From NCBI GenBank assembly GCA_019918135.1, contig WBZZ01004540.1:102501-166500 (forward strand): a DNA stretch of 64,000 bases, written 5' to 3'. A program made the position numbers and the translations under genes. The notes beneath the pieces are model-generated. The model was not told where the DNA came from and searched no databases. It saw only the letters and a list, made by a program, of their open reading frames with translations. The stretch comes from Paulinella micropora (lineage: Eukaryota; Cercozoa; Imbricatea; Euglyphida; Paulinellidae). Below, in pieces: positions 18,597 to 28,831 of the stretch (the first letter of the stretch is position 1; every line of letters begins with the position of its first letter).

Positions 18597-21002
18597 ATGT
18601 TTGCGCAGCTGCACGATCTGGGGGTAAGAGCAAGACCATCTGATCTGACCGTGGCGGTTGAGAACTACCTGGACCTGCTTGTCAGTGCTTATCAGCCCGC
18701 GGATAAGGACAGCAAGAAATCCGAGAACCAGGTTAGTGCGTTGCCTGGTTTGTTGAAGGCGCTGCAAGATGGAGCACACAAGGAAATACAGTTACCCGAG
18801 TGGATTGAGAAGGCGGATATTGCAGGGGCGCTGTGCGACAAGCTGCGGGCTGGAGCAAAAAGTCGTTTTCCTGGTACTAGAGCGCAAGCTCTGTGGCGTG
18901 GCACAGCTTTTTGGGCTCAGTTTGGACGTGCTAGGCGCACCGCCATTGCTACCTTCTTCTTCAGCTCTGAGTCTATCCACAAAAAATATTCGGAATGGAG
19001 CAAGCTCTTGTACGAAAATCAGATAGGGGTAGCTGAACTAAGCCATTTCGTGTCATTCTCTCGGAATGATCTGAAAGGGGTCAAAAATGCGGGCGCCCCC
19101 GAGGCACTCTTCGTGTGTGCGAGGGCGGCAGCACACACAAATGGATCGCTAGCCTGCTACACACAGCCCGACGATAACGGCACTTTGGCCGAGCATTTAT
19201 TGGACAGCGAGACGGCGGCACTGGCGTGGCAGGAGTTGTTTGTGCTCATGCAGCGCTACGCGCGCTTGTATCTTAGATATCGTACAAGAAATCCCCCGTT
19301 GTTGGGGAAGTGGGACCCTTCGCACGTGGCGGTGTATCGTTCGGGGCTTTTAGCCGGGGCTAAACTCCAGCTGCGTTTTTTAGAACCCCTGTTGTTTGCT
19401 GCTGCAAAAGACAATGATTTGGTCTTTAGTTTAGATTCGCTGGTAGATCAGTGCCAAGCGCTGGCAGCGCCCGACAAGGATCCCGCAACCCATCTAGCCA
19501 CCGCGTTTTACTTGGCGCTGTTACTTAACGGCATGACATACTTTGCTTCGAGCGATAAACGCAGAGACAACGCTCTAGCGCCGCTGATCCGGGCGCTCAC
19601 GAGCAAGCAATTTAACGGCTCGTGGAAGGAATCGCTGCTGGGCTTGCTCCATAAGGACCTAACTACAATTACGAACCCAAGCGGAACATTGCATTTACGT
19701 GTAATGGTAAAACTACTTACAGATAATACCGAAGAAGAACCAAAGCTAAAAGACTTTTTGGACACATTCTGGGAAGAAGAAGGACGCGATTCTTCCCGTG
19801 CATGTATCTATAGAGACCTGGTAGTAGGCGAATTTCTGTGCTTGCTAGAACTTTACTACAACCGCACAGATTGCCTCAAGCTGGCAGAAACGGATATACG
19901 CAGAGAGCTGCTGCGTTTTGACTGGGATCATGCGATTGATAGGGTCTTTTCCAAAATGAAGGCAGAGGCAGAGGCCAGCCCCCGAATTCTATCGCGGCTA
20001 GGGTTAGGATTTCCAACCTGTACCAAATTTATTTGCTTTATTCACCTGTTCTGTACTATAAAACGACTATCAGCACCAAAGCCCTCCGACAAGCAGAAAA
20101 CAAGCGGCAATGCTCAGGGCGCCTTGGCTAAAAAATTCGAGAAACTGCGACAACCCTACTCGCTTCTGCCAGGAGGATGCCTGTGGGCTGTGAGGAATTT
20201 TATCTACCAAGGTACCAAACGGGAAAACCTAACGAAGACCGACGCCGACATACTCATGTATGTCCTGCACACGCTCATGGATGCGCGGGCCGGGGGCAGC
20301 CTAAGTAGTTACGATGTTGGAGCTATACGTTCCAGACTAATGATGGACGGTCTCAAATATGCCGCGAAGTTCGACAAAAAATGCTCGCCCCCACCCGCAG
20401 GGAGCAAATGTACGCAATGCGCCAACTGCAGGAAGGCTAATCAAGGCCACCTGGAGCCGTCCTACGACGCAGATAACGGTTCTGAAGAGGACAAGGAAGC
20501 ATGGGCCCGAGTGGCCCCTGGTCTTCCCGCCAAAATACAGGAGCTGGATCCTGGATTTCGGAATTCAGAACAAACGTCGATAGACAGCTTCTACAAAGCC
20601 ATGAACCACCAGGGCTTTCAGCTGTCGGATCCGACGGAGAGCAATGCGCCCCCGGAAATCTGGCGCGGGCTGCATCTTTGCAGGCTCGACGTGACCATAA
20701 CCGGAACAGATAATAGCAAGCGGGCCACGTCGTCCAATCAAGCTCTTGTTTTCTTCTGGCACGTCAGCAAGACAGGCGAGATGAGCCAAGTTACGATGGG
20801 CGCTGCCACCGGAGGGCTAGTATACAACAGCAACGTTGTCGGGAAAGTAGCAAGAGGCTCGGACAGAAAAGCGTCGGGCAAGCTTTTGCCTGCTTGCGGC
20901 CAGGGGTTCTGGTGGCCGCGTAGCAATACCGAGACCTTCCTAAATGCAATCCAAGCTGCTATCAACGCCTGCAACCGCCAAAGATTTCAAGCCGGCGTTT
21001 GA
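18597..21002 (+). CDS. Large unknown protein
   Basis: 801 residues from ATG 18597 (MFAQLHDLGVRAR). Long uninterrupted frame of helical character with a Cys cluster CTQCANCRK near residue 605. No catalytic motif recognised. Coding-like sequence continues in other frames after 21002 and finishes GAWVHTNFQALCQRLG...VRPQE with TAA overlapping AATAAAG near 21168, so the annotated end is probably not the natural one. It directly follows the kinase-like gene and may be its C-terminal part. Confidence 0.65.
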   Translation: MFAQLHDLGVRARPSDLTVAVENYLDLLVSAYQPADKDSKKSENQVSALPGLLKALQDGAHKEIQLPEWIEKADIAGALCDKLRAGAKSRFPGTRAQALWRGTAFWAQFGRARRTAIATFFFSSESIHKKYSEWSKLLYENQIGVAELSHFVSFSRNDLKGVKNAGAPEALFVCARAAAHTNGSLACYTQPDDNGTLAEHLLDSETAALAWQELFVLMQRYARLYLRYRTRNPPLLGKWDPSHVAVYRSGLLAGAKLQLRFLEPLLFAAAKDNDLVFSLDSLVDQCQALAAPDKDPATHLATAFYLALLLNGMTYFASSDKRRDNALAPLIRALTSKQFNGSWKESLLGLLHKDLTTITNPSGTLHLRVMVKLLTDNTEEEPKLKDFLDTFWEEEGRDSSRACIYRDLVVGEFLCLLELYYNRTDCLKLAETDIRRELLRFDWDHAIDRVFSKMKAEAEASPRILSRLGLGFPTCTKFICFIHLFCTIKRLSAPKPSDKQKTSGNAQGALAKKFEKLRQPYSLLPGGCLWAVRNFIYQGTKRENLTKTDADILMYVLHTLMDARAGGSLSSYDVGAIRSRLMMDGLKYAAKFDKKCSPPPAGSKCTQCANCRKANQGHLEPSYDADNGSEEDKEAWARVAPGLPAKIQELDPGFRNSEQTSIDSFYKAMNHQGFQLSDPTESNAPPEIWRGLHLCRLDVTITGTDNSKRATSSNQALVFFWHVSKTGEMSQVTMGAATGGLVYNSNVVGKVARGSDRKASGKLLPACGQGFWWPRSNTETFLNAIQAAINACNRQRFQAGV

Positions 21003-21175
21003 CTTGACGACAGCCTACATTAGCACGGAGATTATCCCCTCCGACACAACGGGCTGGAAAGCCAGTGTGGGATTTAGGTTACGGTGCCTGGGTGCACACC
21101 AACTTCCAGGCCCTCTGCCAAAGGTTGGGGCCTGAAAGCTGGGATGAGACGCTCGTGCGGCCTCAAGAATAAAGT
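21003..21175 (+). other. Continuation and 3' end of the large unknown gene
   Basis: Holds two coding-like pieces in shifted frames (FDLTTAYISTEIIPSDTTGW; GAWVHTNFQALCQRLG) and ends CAAGAATAAAGT, a stop codon fused to a poly(A)-type signal. Confidence 0.45.
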
Positions 21176-21252
21176 ATGTGTCGTGTGTAAAATTTAATTT
21201 ATTAAAGAAAATCGGGGGGTGGCCCCCGTTCCCGCCCCGGAGGAGCCGAAAC

Positions 21253-21720
21253 TTAAGCTGAAGCCGGAGCCGGGGTAGCTGCGTTTACTGAGCCGACCGC
21301 GGGCTCATCTCCAGGCACCGCTGCTACGGGCACTAACACGCAAAGCCACACCACAAACGAAAAAAAAGAAATAAAAACCAAATGCGCAAAAGAATCAACG
21401 GCTGGGCTAGAGATACCAAGACAAAAGGAGACTGCTGCTCCGACGATTGCTAACATCCAGCCAGCAATAGCAAAAGCAAAACCCACACCATAGCCTCCGT
21501 AGAGAGAGTCGATGGCGTCGATGTATACGCGATCCTACCGTACAAAAAGCAACAGGCGTAGGACGGTCGGACAGCCAAGAAGGACGGCAAGCGGGTCTAG
21601 GTGGCTAACCACGAAGACGGACATGGCAATGATGCCAAAAAGGCAAGATGCTGCGAAGACCAGCACCTGAACCAGCCTGCTCTGAACCTACGTTACGCCA
21701 AGGCTCGCCAGTGTGTCTGA
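21253..21720 (-). CDS. Small multi-pass membrane protein, interrupted
   Basis: Clear hydrophobic segments: LVQVLVFAASCLFGIIAM, VLRLLLFV, FAFAIAGWMLAIVGAAV and HLVFISFFSFVVWLCVL, in the manner of four-span claudin- or tetraspanin-like proteins, with a Cys-rich N-terminal stretch (CNACCLESLSTGCS) still further upstream near 21760. All segments lie in one phase, but the frame is interrupted; only 21253-21486 is fully open. The C-terminus is Ala/Pro-rich. Family not certain. Confidence 0.45.
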
Positions 21721-21820
21721 GCTACAACCTGTCGATAAGCTTTCTAGGCAACACGCGTTACAACGAAAAAAAAATCCTTCTCTGCTTCTGTGCTTCGTCT
21801 TAACGCTTGTTGCGTCGTGG

Positions 21821-23665
21821 TCAGAACAAGCGGGCTGGCAAGTCAAACAAGCAGGTGGTCCCGCACCACGTTTGCAGCTGTGCTAGCTGATCAGGGGTCA
21901 GTTTGGTGCCTCGCAGGTTCAGAATCAATGCGCCCCGAACTGCGCGGCCGGGTTGCTCGCCCAGCTGGTACAGCGCCCGGGCGCATTGAAAGCTCATGCC
22001 CCCTGCCCCGTCGCGCAGGCACCAGCGAGTCAGTCTAGGCCAGGCGTGCCATACCTCTTGCACTAGGCGTAGCCCACAAACCCTTGTGTCTTGTGTCAGG
22101 TTCAGTTCCAGCCAGCACACGTTCTTCAATAAATCAAAGTACTTTGATAGCAAAATCCACTCCAAGGCCCGATCAACTCGCAGCTCTTGCAGGTCCGCTA
22201 AGACCGACAGGTCAGGCTGCCGGAGGCAGGCGTCCAGTACATCAAGGCTAGGTAGATGTAGGCTCTGGAGCTTGGGGAGCAGTGCCAGCAGCCTGGGAGG
22301 CAGGGACTCGACGCGCGTGCCACTGAGGTCCAGGCTTTCTAGGCTCGTGCTCCAATCCCTCGGGCTGGACAAGAAACGATCAAACACCGCGGCGACAAAC
22401 TTATCGTCAACGAAATCGCAGCCGTGCCAAGAAAGCTCTTCTATCCCGATGGCCAGCCATTGAAAAGCTTTTGCCCAAGCTAGTGCGTTCGCCGGCTGCG
22501 CAAGCGTGCAATCGACTAATCGGAGCCTCTTCCCACCGAAAGGCTCCAGAAAACCACCAAGCACGTAGGGCACTTCAGCCCCAAGAGCAAACCCCTCCAA
22601 CTCCAACGTGCCCTCCTCATAGTTACGATCATCCTTCTCATAGTTACGATCATCCTCATCTGAATCCGGGTTAGGGCTGCGACCATTGAAGAAGCTTCGA
22701 CGAAGTCGCTTGCCCAAAAGTGTGCAGGTCGACGGGACATACTCTGTCACTAAACGCACCGTGTCCCGCGGCAGGCCTGCTTCTGCCAAGAGGCGCGGTA
22801 GTTCGCCGTCGTCGGCGGCGCCGAAGCGGATTCGAAGGGAACTTACAAAAGGATAGTTGTCCCGGGATAAATCCAAGCCAGGCCAGCTCAGGTCCTGGCC
22901 GGATCCAAACAAGACCACCTCCAGGTCTTCTACCCCCTCCAGGTATAGGTGCTGAAACCGATTGCGGCGCTGGACAGCGCGAGCTCCGAGCGTGTACTCG
23001 AGCCTGGTGGCTTTGTATACGTCGCTGCCGTTGTCGAAACGGCCCGTCGAGGTTGGTTTTAGGGTCGTGGCACAAGCCACGCAGTCCAGCAAGCTCAGCT
23101 GCTCGGGCGGGCCTTCAAGCAACAAGGTGGCTTCTTGGCAATCTGCCAGCACCAAGCGCCCCTCACCGTAGTAGTATGGTAGCTTGTAGAGACTCCCGCG
23201 CAATCCTTGCAGTTCCAGGCTGCGCGCTAGTGGATACGCAAGCCACGCCAGGCTCTGGCAAACGGCCCGGCTCTCTTGCTCAAAGTGCCTTTCCTCGTCG
23301 AGGCCCAGCTGCAAATCAAATTTGCCTTTGTGCTTTTTCATCACATTTGCCAGGGTTTTAAGCACGCGAGGACGGCCACCAAGGGTCGTCACGTCCAGCG
23401 CCACGGCTTGTAAGCCGTGCCCGATCTGGTACTGCAACGCGCTCAGCCAGGCCCTGGCCTGCTTGCGCTCGTCGGCGCCTACATGCAGTGGCCGAGACAT
23501 CTCCTTGGTCTTGGTTTGGGTTGGTCTAGTCCCGCCAATGGCGGGGGTCTCGTCGTCGTGATGGCGCTTCCTTTTGCGCCCGCGCCCTTGCTCGCAGGTG
23601 GGGCCGGCCCCGGACTCTAGGTCGGCGTTGCCTGTTAGCAGCTCCCAGAGATGGCGTGCTCTCAT
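21821..23665 (-). CDS. Leucine-rich-repeat protein
   Basis: 614 residues from ATG 23665 (MRARHLWELLTG), one of the longest intact frames here. Residues 25-40 are basic (GRGRKRKRHH), a likely nuclear signal. From about residue 90 on, irregular leucine-rich repeats: LESLDLSGTRVESLP, LQSLHLPSLDVLDA, LQELRVDRALEWILL. Near residue 345 a DDRNYEKDDRNYEE duplication marks a short tandem repeat in the DNA. Start MRARHLWELL may be a shortened F-box-like helix. Likely a protein-binding scaffold; shares only the repeat plan with the genes at 34430 and 41646. Confidence 0.75.
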   Translation of the reverse strand: MRARHLWELLTGNADLESGAGPTCEQGRGRKRKRHHDDETPAIGGTRPTQTKTKEMSRPLHVGADERKQARAWLSALQYQIGHGLQAVALDVTTLGGRPRVLKTLANVMKKHKGKFDLQLGLDEERHFEQESRAVCQSLAWLAYPLARSLELQGLRGSLYKLPYYYGEGRLVLADCQEATLLLEGPPEQLSLLDCVACATTLKPTSTGRFDNGSDVYKATRLEYTLGARAVQRRNRFQHLYLEGVEDLEVVLFGSGQDLSWPGLDLSRDNYPFVSSLRIRFGAADDGELPRLLAEAGLPRDTVRLVTEYVPSTCTLLGKRLRRSFFNGRSPNPDSDEDDRNYEKDDRNYEEGTLELEGFALGAEVPYVLGGFLEPFGGKRLRLVDCTLAQPANALAWAKAFQWLAIGIEELSWHGCDFVDDKFVAAVFDRFLSSPRDWSTSLESLDLSGTRVESLPPRLLALLPKLQSLHLPSLDVLDACLRQPDLSVLADLQELRVDRALEWILLSKYFDLLKNVCWLELNLTQDTRVCGLRLVQEVWHAWPRLTRWCLRDGAGGMSFQCARALYQLGEQPGRAVRGALILNLRGTKLTPDQLAQLQTWCGTTCLFDLPARLF

Positions 23666-23789
23666 TTGGGGGGATTATCTGTCTCCTTTTGATCTGGAAG
23701 AAGAAAACCAGGGTCCCACCCCCTCCCCTGTGAGTTCCAAAGTCTGCCTAATTTCGTTCCCCATCCTCCCTTTTCTTTTCTCTTTCCCC

Positions 23790-23945
23790 CCGCTCCTTGA
23801 GCCCCCCGGGCTCAGAAGGCTCAAGCGGGGAGGGGAGAGGAGAAAGGGGAGGCGGGGCGCCCCCCCTTCCCCAACCTTTCACTCACTTCTTCTCTCTCTC
23901 CCTTTCTCCCGAAAAGGGGGGGGGGGCGCCCCCCCCCCCCCCCCA
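23790..23945. repeat. GAGCCC palindrome and G/C hairpin
   Basis: TTGAGCCCCCCGGGCTCA at about 23796-23813, with further GCTCA arms, is a copy of the module at 54176, 59083 and 61347. Two G/C hairpins follow at about 23852-23870 and 23917-23944. Confidence 0.7.
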
Positions 23946-24035
23946 GCTCACCGTCGATAAGAGATAGGTTGGTATGGACGCGCACGGGGATAGCGCGCGC
24001 GACCGCCAATGAGCTTGGTTAGTAACCTGCCAGCC

Positions 24036-24224
24036 TCAAGCAGGGGGCGGCGGCAGCAGAGGGGATTGATGCCCGAGGATTTGTAATTGGAGCCAAAAGG
24101 TCGCCACGTAGCGCACCGCCCTGGTCTGAAACTCTGTCTTCTGGCCTCGGGGCACCGACTGCCTCGGCATTCCTAGGACCAGGCCCCAGAGCTCGCTGCA
24201 CAGCGCGCTTGGTAGGTGCTGCAT
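24036..24224 (-). CDS. Short unknown protein, F-box-like start
   Basis: 62 residues from ATG 24224. The start MQHLPSALCSELWGLVLG has the LP..L...L pattern of an F-box or similar helix pair; the tail is Pro-rich. Too short for a firm call. Could be a remnant. Confidence 0.35.
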   Translation of the reverse strand: MQHLPSALCSELWGLVLGMPRQSVPRGQKTEFQTRAVRYVATFWLQLQILGHQSPLLPPPPA

Positions 24225-24391
24225 TACTTGGTCGCTGGTGAAGTTCGGCTAAGGACAATCTTTAGTTCGGTGCGGCGCTTCTTGTCAGACCTCTCCCCCC
24301 AACGGCCGACTCTGCAGGGCTGCGCTGACCAATCATTTTAGTAGGTACTATCCCCCTCTTCTTTTCCCTCCATTCCGGGACGGCGGAGATC

Positions 24392-24407
24392 CGGATCCTT
24401 TTTTTTG

Positions 24408-24442
<35 letters not shown>
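24392..24442. repeat. Long poly(T) tract
   Basis: T(8)GTC followed by an unbroken run of about 33 T, then ACTTTTC. Could be a reverse-transcribed poly(A) tail on the minus strand or simple slippage. No gene behind it on the minus strand fits a retrocopy. Confidence 0.8.
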
Positions 24443-24447
<5 letters not shown>

Positions 24448-24664
24448 CTTTTTGGGATGGATATGTTCTTAGTACTCTCCTTTGCTCTCTGTTCTCTCTT
24501 ATTCCTTCTAATTACTCCGCCTAGCCCCGCCCCCTCCCCCCACTCCGAAAAAACCTGCGCCACCATCTCCCTCTCGCCGCTCTCTCCCCCCCCCGCCCAG
24601 TACTACTTTCTGCATTTTATAGCAGCGATAGCGACCGTCACAAACGCATACTAGTATATTAAAA

Positions 24665-26180
24665 ATGAGTAAGTGTACCTACTGCAAAAAACCGTTTGCT
24701 GGCCTTGTAAGCAAGACGAAGTGGTTTGCGCCAAGTGTTTGGATAACTGAAACGCAATCCGACATTTTGTTTTGCGTAGAAAGCAGGGACGACAAAGTCG
24801 AGGCTATCCTGAAACCGTCAGTGTGCACAATGGCCTATTTTCAAAATTCCAAGTGCAGGTCTTATCCTGTAAACGTAAGTCTAATCCTCACCGCTTTAAA
24901 GATTACGCAGAGACTGCATTTTTCTACGTGCTGCAGCTAAAGCTCCCCAAAGAAGGAGTCAATTGCCGCAGCCTGCTGGACTGCGTACACACTAACAATG
25001 TCGAAGGGGGCGCTGTAAGCAACATTGCCACTGCCGTGGCACGTTGCCTTAATACCATGATACAAGACAAGGCAAGGATATGGAGCAATATGACTGCGAC
25101 CAACACCCTAGTACTCGCCGAGCCGTTGGAGTGTGTATACCTGGGCGTACCAAGTGATTTTAGCTGTCTGTCGTCGTCCACCCCGAGAGCTAACGACGCA
25201 TACGTGACAGGCTTGGTGCAGTTCTCCAATGCGATTTCCGCATACATCAACATGTGCGCGGAGCTCCACCAGCACGTGCAAGTCTATGCAAGTGCACGCA
25301 GCTGCCTAGATGCTATTGCAGGCATGACACGAGTAATGATTGCGCAAATGCTAAGCAACCCGCCTATTAAGGATTCCAGGGCGGACAATATGAAGGAAGG
25401 CCCCAGGTTTCAACTTTTAGTTACGGACTGCGCTTCTCTGTGGTTCGAACTGCACAAACAAGGCAGCGGGCCCCTGACTACATACATGCAACTTGTACAG
25501 TACAACAAGAGCCCCTTTCAGTATTGCCGCCGGGACGACCTAAAATTTGCAGAAGTTGTATTCCGCGTGCGGAACCTGGACGTAGTGGAGAGATTTATGT
25601 GGGCACTGCTTTTTGATCCGATGGAGCTGTACCACAACGGAAAACGACAGACAGCACACATGCGCAACACAAGTCTGAAGCTACAGATGCTCATTGCACA
25701 GGGAACCGCGACCGCTGCGAGTTTCTACCCGTTGCGGAGCTTGGATGCCCCACAACCCGTCCCGAAGAAGAAGTCGTTGCGCACTCATAAGATCCATAAG
25801 GAAATCCTAGATTTGATCGAGGCAGTTCAAGTTCAATGGCCGCGGGACAAGTGGCCTACGAACACGGAGAATACTGTACACGCACGTTTACATGCAGGCA
25901 TTCACGTCGTTCGGGCGCATGTGCTAGAAAGCTCCTTCTCCGTCACGTGCTCCAAGCAAGAGCCCACCAATACCGACGACGTTTTATATCACCTCGTGAC
26001 AGGCGCAGAGAAAGTGTCTCTTGCACAAATGCAGCTTGAATTAGCCAAGGTTTTTTAGTCAGCGCATTTAGACTGCACCATGCGGAAAGCGTCGTCCGGG
26101 AGACAGAGTCTACCTTTGTACAAGATGCATACATAGCAGCCCTGTTATCACTGGAGGGACTAGTTACAAGCCTGTACTAC
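24665..26180 (+). CDS. Large unknown protein with N-terminal zinc ribbon, interrupted
   Basis: The beginning at ATG 24665 (MSKCTYCKKPF) with a nearby CWPCKQDEVVCAKC in another phase suggests a treble-clef or ribbon zinc finger. The long open part (about 24800-26058) is a helical protein (LLDCVHTNNVEGGAVSNI; DLVEAVQVQ-like helices), and coding-like sequence (VVRETESTFVQDAYIAALL) runs on to about 26180. Two or three frame changes. With 26263-28090 it may form one gene of more than 1,000 residues. No family recognised. Confidence 0.5.
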
Positions 26181-26201
26181 TGCCATAGCGACCAGGATAG
26201 G

Positions 26202-26257
26202 AAAATCCGTCGCGGGATGATCCCGTACCCTGCAAAATCCGTCGCGGGATGATCCCG
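26202..26257 (+). repeat. 32-bp tandem duplication with small palindrome
   Basis: AAAATCCGTCGCGGGATGATCCCG occurs at 26202 and again at 26234 (24 identical bases each, written here only as its ends AAAATCCG and GATCCCG matter). CGGGATGATCCCG is a perfect hairpin. It separates two open frames of the same phase. Confidence 0.85.
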
Positions 26258-26262
26258 CACGC

Positions 26263-27285
26263 ATGTCCGGCAAATTCTATCTGGGTGTTAATCATCCCCT
26301 CCAGGCAAAAGCGCTATCAGCAATTGAGTTCCTACCCGGCCAGAACATCCGAGCTATCATTGCTGTATGCAATAAGCTAGCCAAACGGCAGTTGATGGTA
26401 ACCAGCCTGGACCCCGCGCATTTACTGTTCGACCAGAAAGGACAACTATACCTAAACAACATCGAGAGCAAGTGCATCTGCATCCCAGTACCGGGCGACG
26501 CCAAGCTTGTAAAGGAGATACAAGCCGTGCTAAATAGTTCTATGCCCCGGACTACTGAGGAAATAATCGCGAAAGACATCGCACAGGTAGTCGGAAACAG
26601 CCGGCTGAAGATTCGGCAGGAGAAATACGACGCCAGATTGCTTGACAGGCTGATACAGGATATCGTATACATCTCCAACCTTATGTTGTTCTACTTGCAC
26701 CTCCAGCGGCCTAATGCATATAAGCAGATTTGGGACCAGCTATCATCCACGATACTTTTCAAGGGCTGGTTTCTAAAATGCTGGTTCCTGGCTATGTTGG
26801 ACACGCGTCTGCAACTGCTTTGCAATGCCCAAGTATTCCTTACTCGCATCACGGGCAGATTCCCCGAGCAGAAGCAAGCGGGCGGTAGTATAAAAGAGCA
26901 TCTTGATATACTTGCCTTCTGTCATAATAGTCTACCATTGTTGCAACAGCCTGCGGGCGAGTTAACGGAGGAGCATCGCAAATTAGTGGAGGCACTCGCC
27001 CGGTGCATGGGAGTCATTATTAACATTACGGAGCAAATTGCAGCAAGCCTGGACGTTACTGATCGGAATACTCTAACAACCGGTCAGCAGGACACTGTCG
27101 CGCAACTGCGTACACGACACGCCCGCAAATTGCTGGCTGAAATCCAGCGCCTTACCCTAGAACAACAGCAGGCAATCACAGAGGCAGAACAAACGAAGGA
27201 TAAGATAAAGGCGGAGATGGAAAAGCTACAAAAAAATATAGGAAACCTCGAAGAAAAGTGGAGTTTACTTGACACCATAACATAA
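26263..27285 (+). CDS. Pseudokinase-like protein with C-terminal coiled coil
   Basis: 340 residues from ATG 26263. Around residue 46-70, TSLDPAHLLFDQKGQLYLN lines up with the protein-kinase loop D..P.NILLD..G...L.DFG, but lacks the Asn and the DFG Asp, so it would be inactive. Residues 275-335 are a strong coiled coil (RLTLEQQQAITEAEQTK; EMEKLQKNIGNLEEKW). Same phase as the frames before and after it, so it may be the central part of a longer gene. Confidence 0.5.
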   Translation: MSGKFYLGVNHPLQAKALSAIEFLPGQNIRAIIAVCNKLAKRQLMVTSLDPAHLLFDQKGQLYLNNIESKCICIPVPGDAKLVKEIQAVLNSSMPRTTEEIIAKDIAQVVGNSRLKIRQEKYDARLLDRLIQDIVYISNLMLFYLHLQRPNAYKQIWDQLSSTILFKGWFLKCWFLAMLDTRLQLLCNAQVFLTRITGRFPEQKQAGGSIKEHLDILAFCHNSLPLLQQPAGELTEEHRKLVEALARCMGVIINITEQIAASLDVTDRNTLTTGQQDTVAQLRTRHARKLLAEIQRLTLEQQQAITEAEQTKDKIKAEMEKLQKNIGNLEEKWSLLDTIT

Positions 27286-27300
27286 ACTAGTGACATCGTA

Positions 27301-27826
27301 TTGATTGCCACCCTGTTACACGAGGATGATACGGAACAGGTCGCGCCATTCAACCACGCGGATAAGTTAACAGACCTGTTTGAAAAAAAAGCAGTCAAAG
27401 TGCTTCTAGACGTACCGCCGACAGCGTGGCAGAAACTACGCAGCGCGCTTACCAGCACAGGCAACACCCGGGCCAGAGATATAGCGGACGCATGGACGAA
27501 TTACTCGCAGCAGACCCTCGTACATCAACTGTTGGACACGAAAGCCAGAGAGTACCATGCATTCACGGAAAAATTAGCTGGCGTGGCAGGACATAACAAC
27601 AGATGCTCAATCTACAGAGCAATGCGCACAGCCCGCGCACGTATTGGCGGATTTACGAGGAACCACCGAAACTACACGATACAGAGGAGTCACGTTTAAC
27701 ACTACCCAGCTAGACATTCGGGAAACAATACAATTAATATTCAAGGACCTGAAGCTACCATTACATTTATATTCTGTTTTAGTATCAAGTGTGCCAAGCT
27801 ACTCGCTATATCTTTTACTCAATTAA
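27301..27826 (+). CDS. Unknown coding segment following the pseudokinase-like gene
   Basis: Two overlapping frames. 27301-27650 reads LIATLLHEDDTEQVAPFNHAD and VKVLLDVPPTAWQKL, in phase with the gene before it and without its own ATG; 27650-27826 reads YRGVTFNTTQLDIRETIQL and ends SYSLYLLLN. Probably the continuation of 26263-27285 rather than a separate gene. Confidence 0.45.
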
Positions 27827-27859
27827 AAGTCCAGATTCCTGCCTGTAGGAATAATAAAT

Positions 27860-28090
27860 ATGATGCGATCAAGCTCTTGCGAGATAGCGGCGGCGCCGGA
27901 GAACTGCAAAAATCTGTTGGTGAAGTTCTTGACGGGGCGCGGGTTCATAAGAGACTTGATAAGCAAAGAGCATACGGATGGCATTGTGCTTGCGACCTCC
28001 GAGTATCAACCTGGAGTGGTCGAGCGCAGCAATATTGCAGAAATGCGCAAGTGTGCTTTAGACGACCTTGAATGGACACTGGCGCCATAG
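27860..28090 (+). CDS. Small protein or last segment of the same gene
   Basis: 76 residues from ATG 27860 (MMRSSSCEIAAAPENCK), with FLTGRGFIRDLISKEHTDG. It is in phase with 27650-27826, and coding-like sequence lies between them. An independent small gene behind AATAATAAATATG is the alternative. Confidence 0.4.
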   Translation: MMRSSSCEIAAAPENCKNLLVKFLTGRGFIRDLISKEHTDGIVLATSEYQPGVVERSNIAEMRKCALDDLEWTLAP

Positions 28091-28786
28091 CTGCGATTAT
28101 TTATACGGCCTAGGAAAGCTAATTAACGGAGGCCCCGTGCTGCTAGTATTGACTCAGACCAAGACCTAAATTCTAGCAGGGGCCGCCCTCTTTTTGTTTC
28201 CTCTTCCCTTGTCAGTGCTGGTCTGTGTGTGAGCTCGGGCGTGCCGATGTTTTCTGCGGGCTTAAACAGCGGAAGCGAGGGGGGGAAAGAGAAAGATGCT
28301 TTTGTAATTAGAAGTGATTTAAAAAAAAAAGATTTAGCGAGGTTACTTTTTTAAATAAGGGAAAAAAGAATGTACACAGAACAAAAAGAAAGCACGGCAA
28401 GGACGCAAAAGGGGCAAAAACGACGCAAAAAACAAAGAGAAGAAAAAAGTGTGCTCCGGCGCGGACCAGCTCTGGCAGTTCAAGTACGTGGGAGTGAACG
28501 TCGTGACCTGGTGCAAGGGGGGAGAGAACTATGCGCTGCGGTGACGGACGCGATGGAAAGCTGGCCACCGAGGTCGCGCAGCAGCAAGCCGCCGTTGAAA
28601 GCCTAGAACAGCGGATAGTGAGGCATGTGGCTTCGCGCCCGGGAAAAAGAAGACACAGACGCGCGGCTCATGGTTATAACACCCAACACCGGCGGGGACC
28701 ATGGCTGAGCGCCCGCAGCGAAAGCGGCAAGGGGACAGCATGCCCCCCACACACGAAACCCCTCTACCCATATCCAGAACACGAAC
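28091..28786 (+). other. Mostly gene-free stretch with weak coding signal
   Basis: No firm gene. The same phase as 27860-28090 contains no TGA to about 28620 and is Lys/Arg-rich near 28370-28450 (QKGQKRRKKQREEK). A second possible fragment, LWQFKYVGVNVVTWCKGG, is coded near 28465-28520 in another frame. Runs of A near 28320 and of G near 28790-28830 flank it. Confidence 0.35.
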
Positions 28787-28831
28787 TTGGGGGGGCGGGG
28801 GTTGGGGGGGCGGGGGGGGGGGGGGGGGGGC

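Noticed and set aside
23821-24009. Gly/Arg-rich gene across the G/C hairpins
   Set aside because: Frame is produced by G and C runs; the same happens at every hairpin block (for example 52634-52987).
24392-24442. Retrocopy tail (poly(T) as reverse complement of poly(A))
   Set aside because: No intronless gene copy on the minus strand beside it and no target duplication visible.
8973-28090. Firm call of a ciliate-type genetic code
   Set aside because: TAA next to AATAAA ends several intact genes, long frames contain no TAR codons, and frame changes are as common as in-phase interruptions, so reassignment stays a hypothesis.
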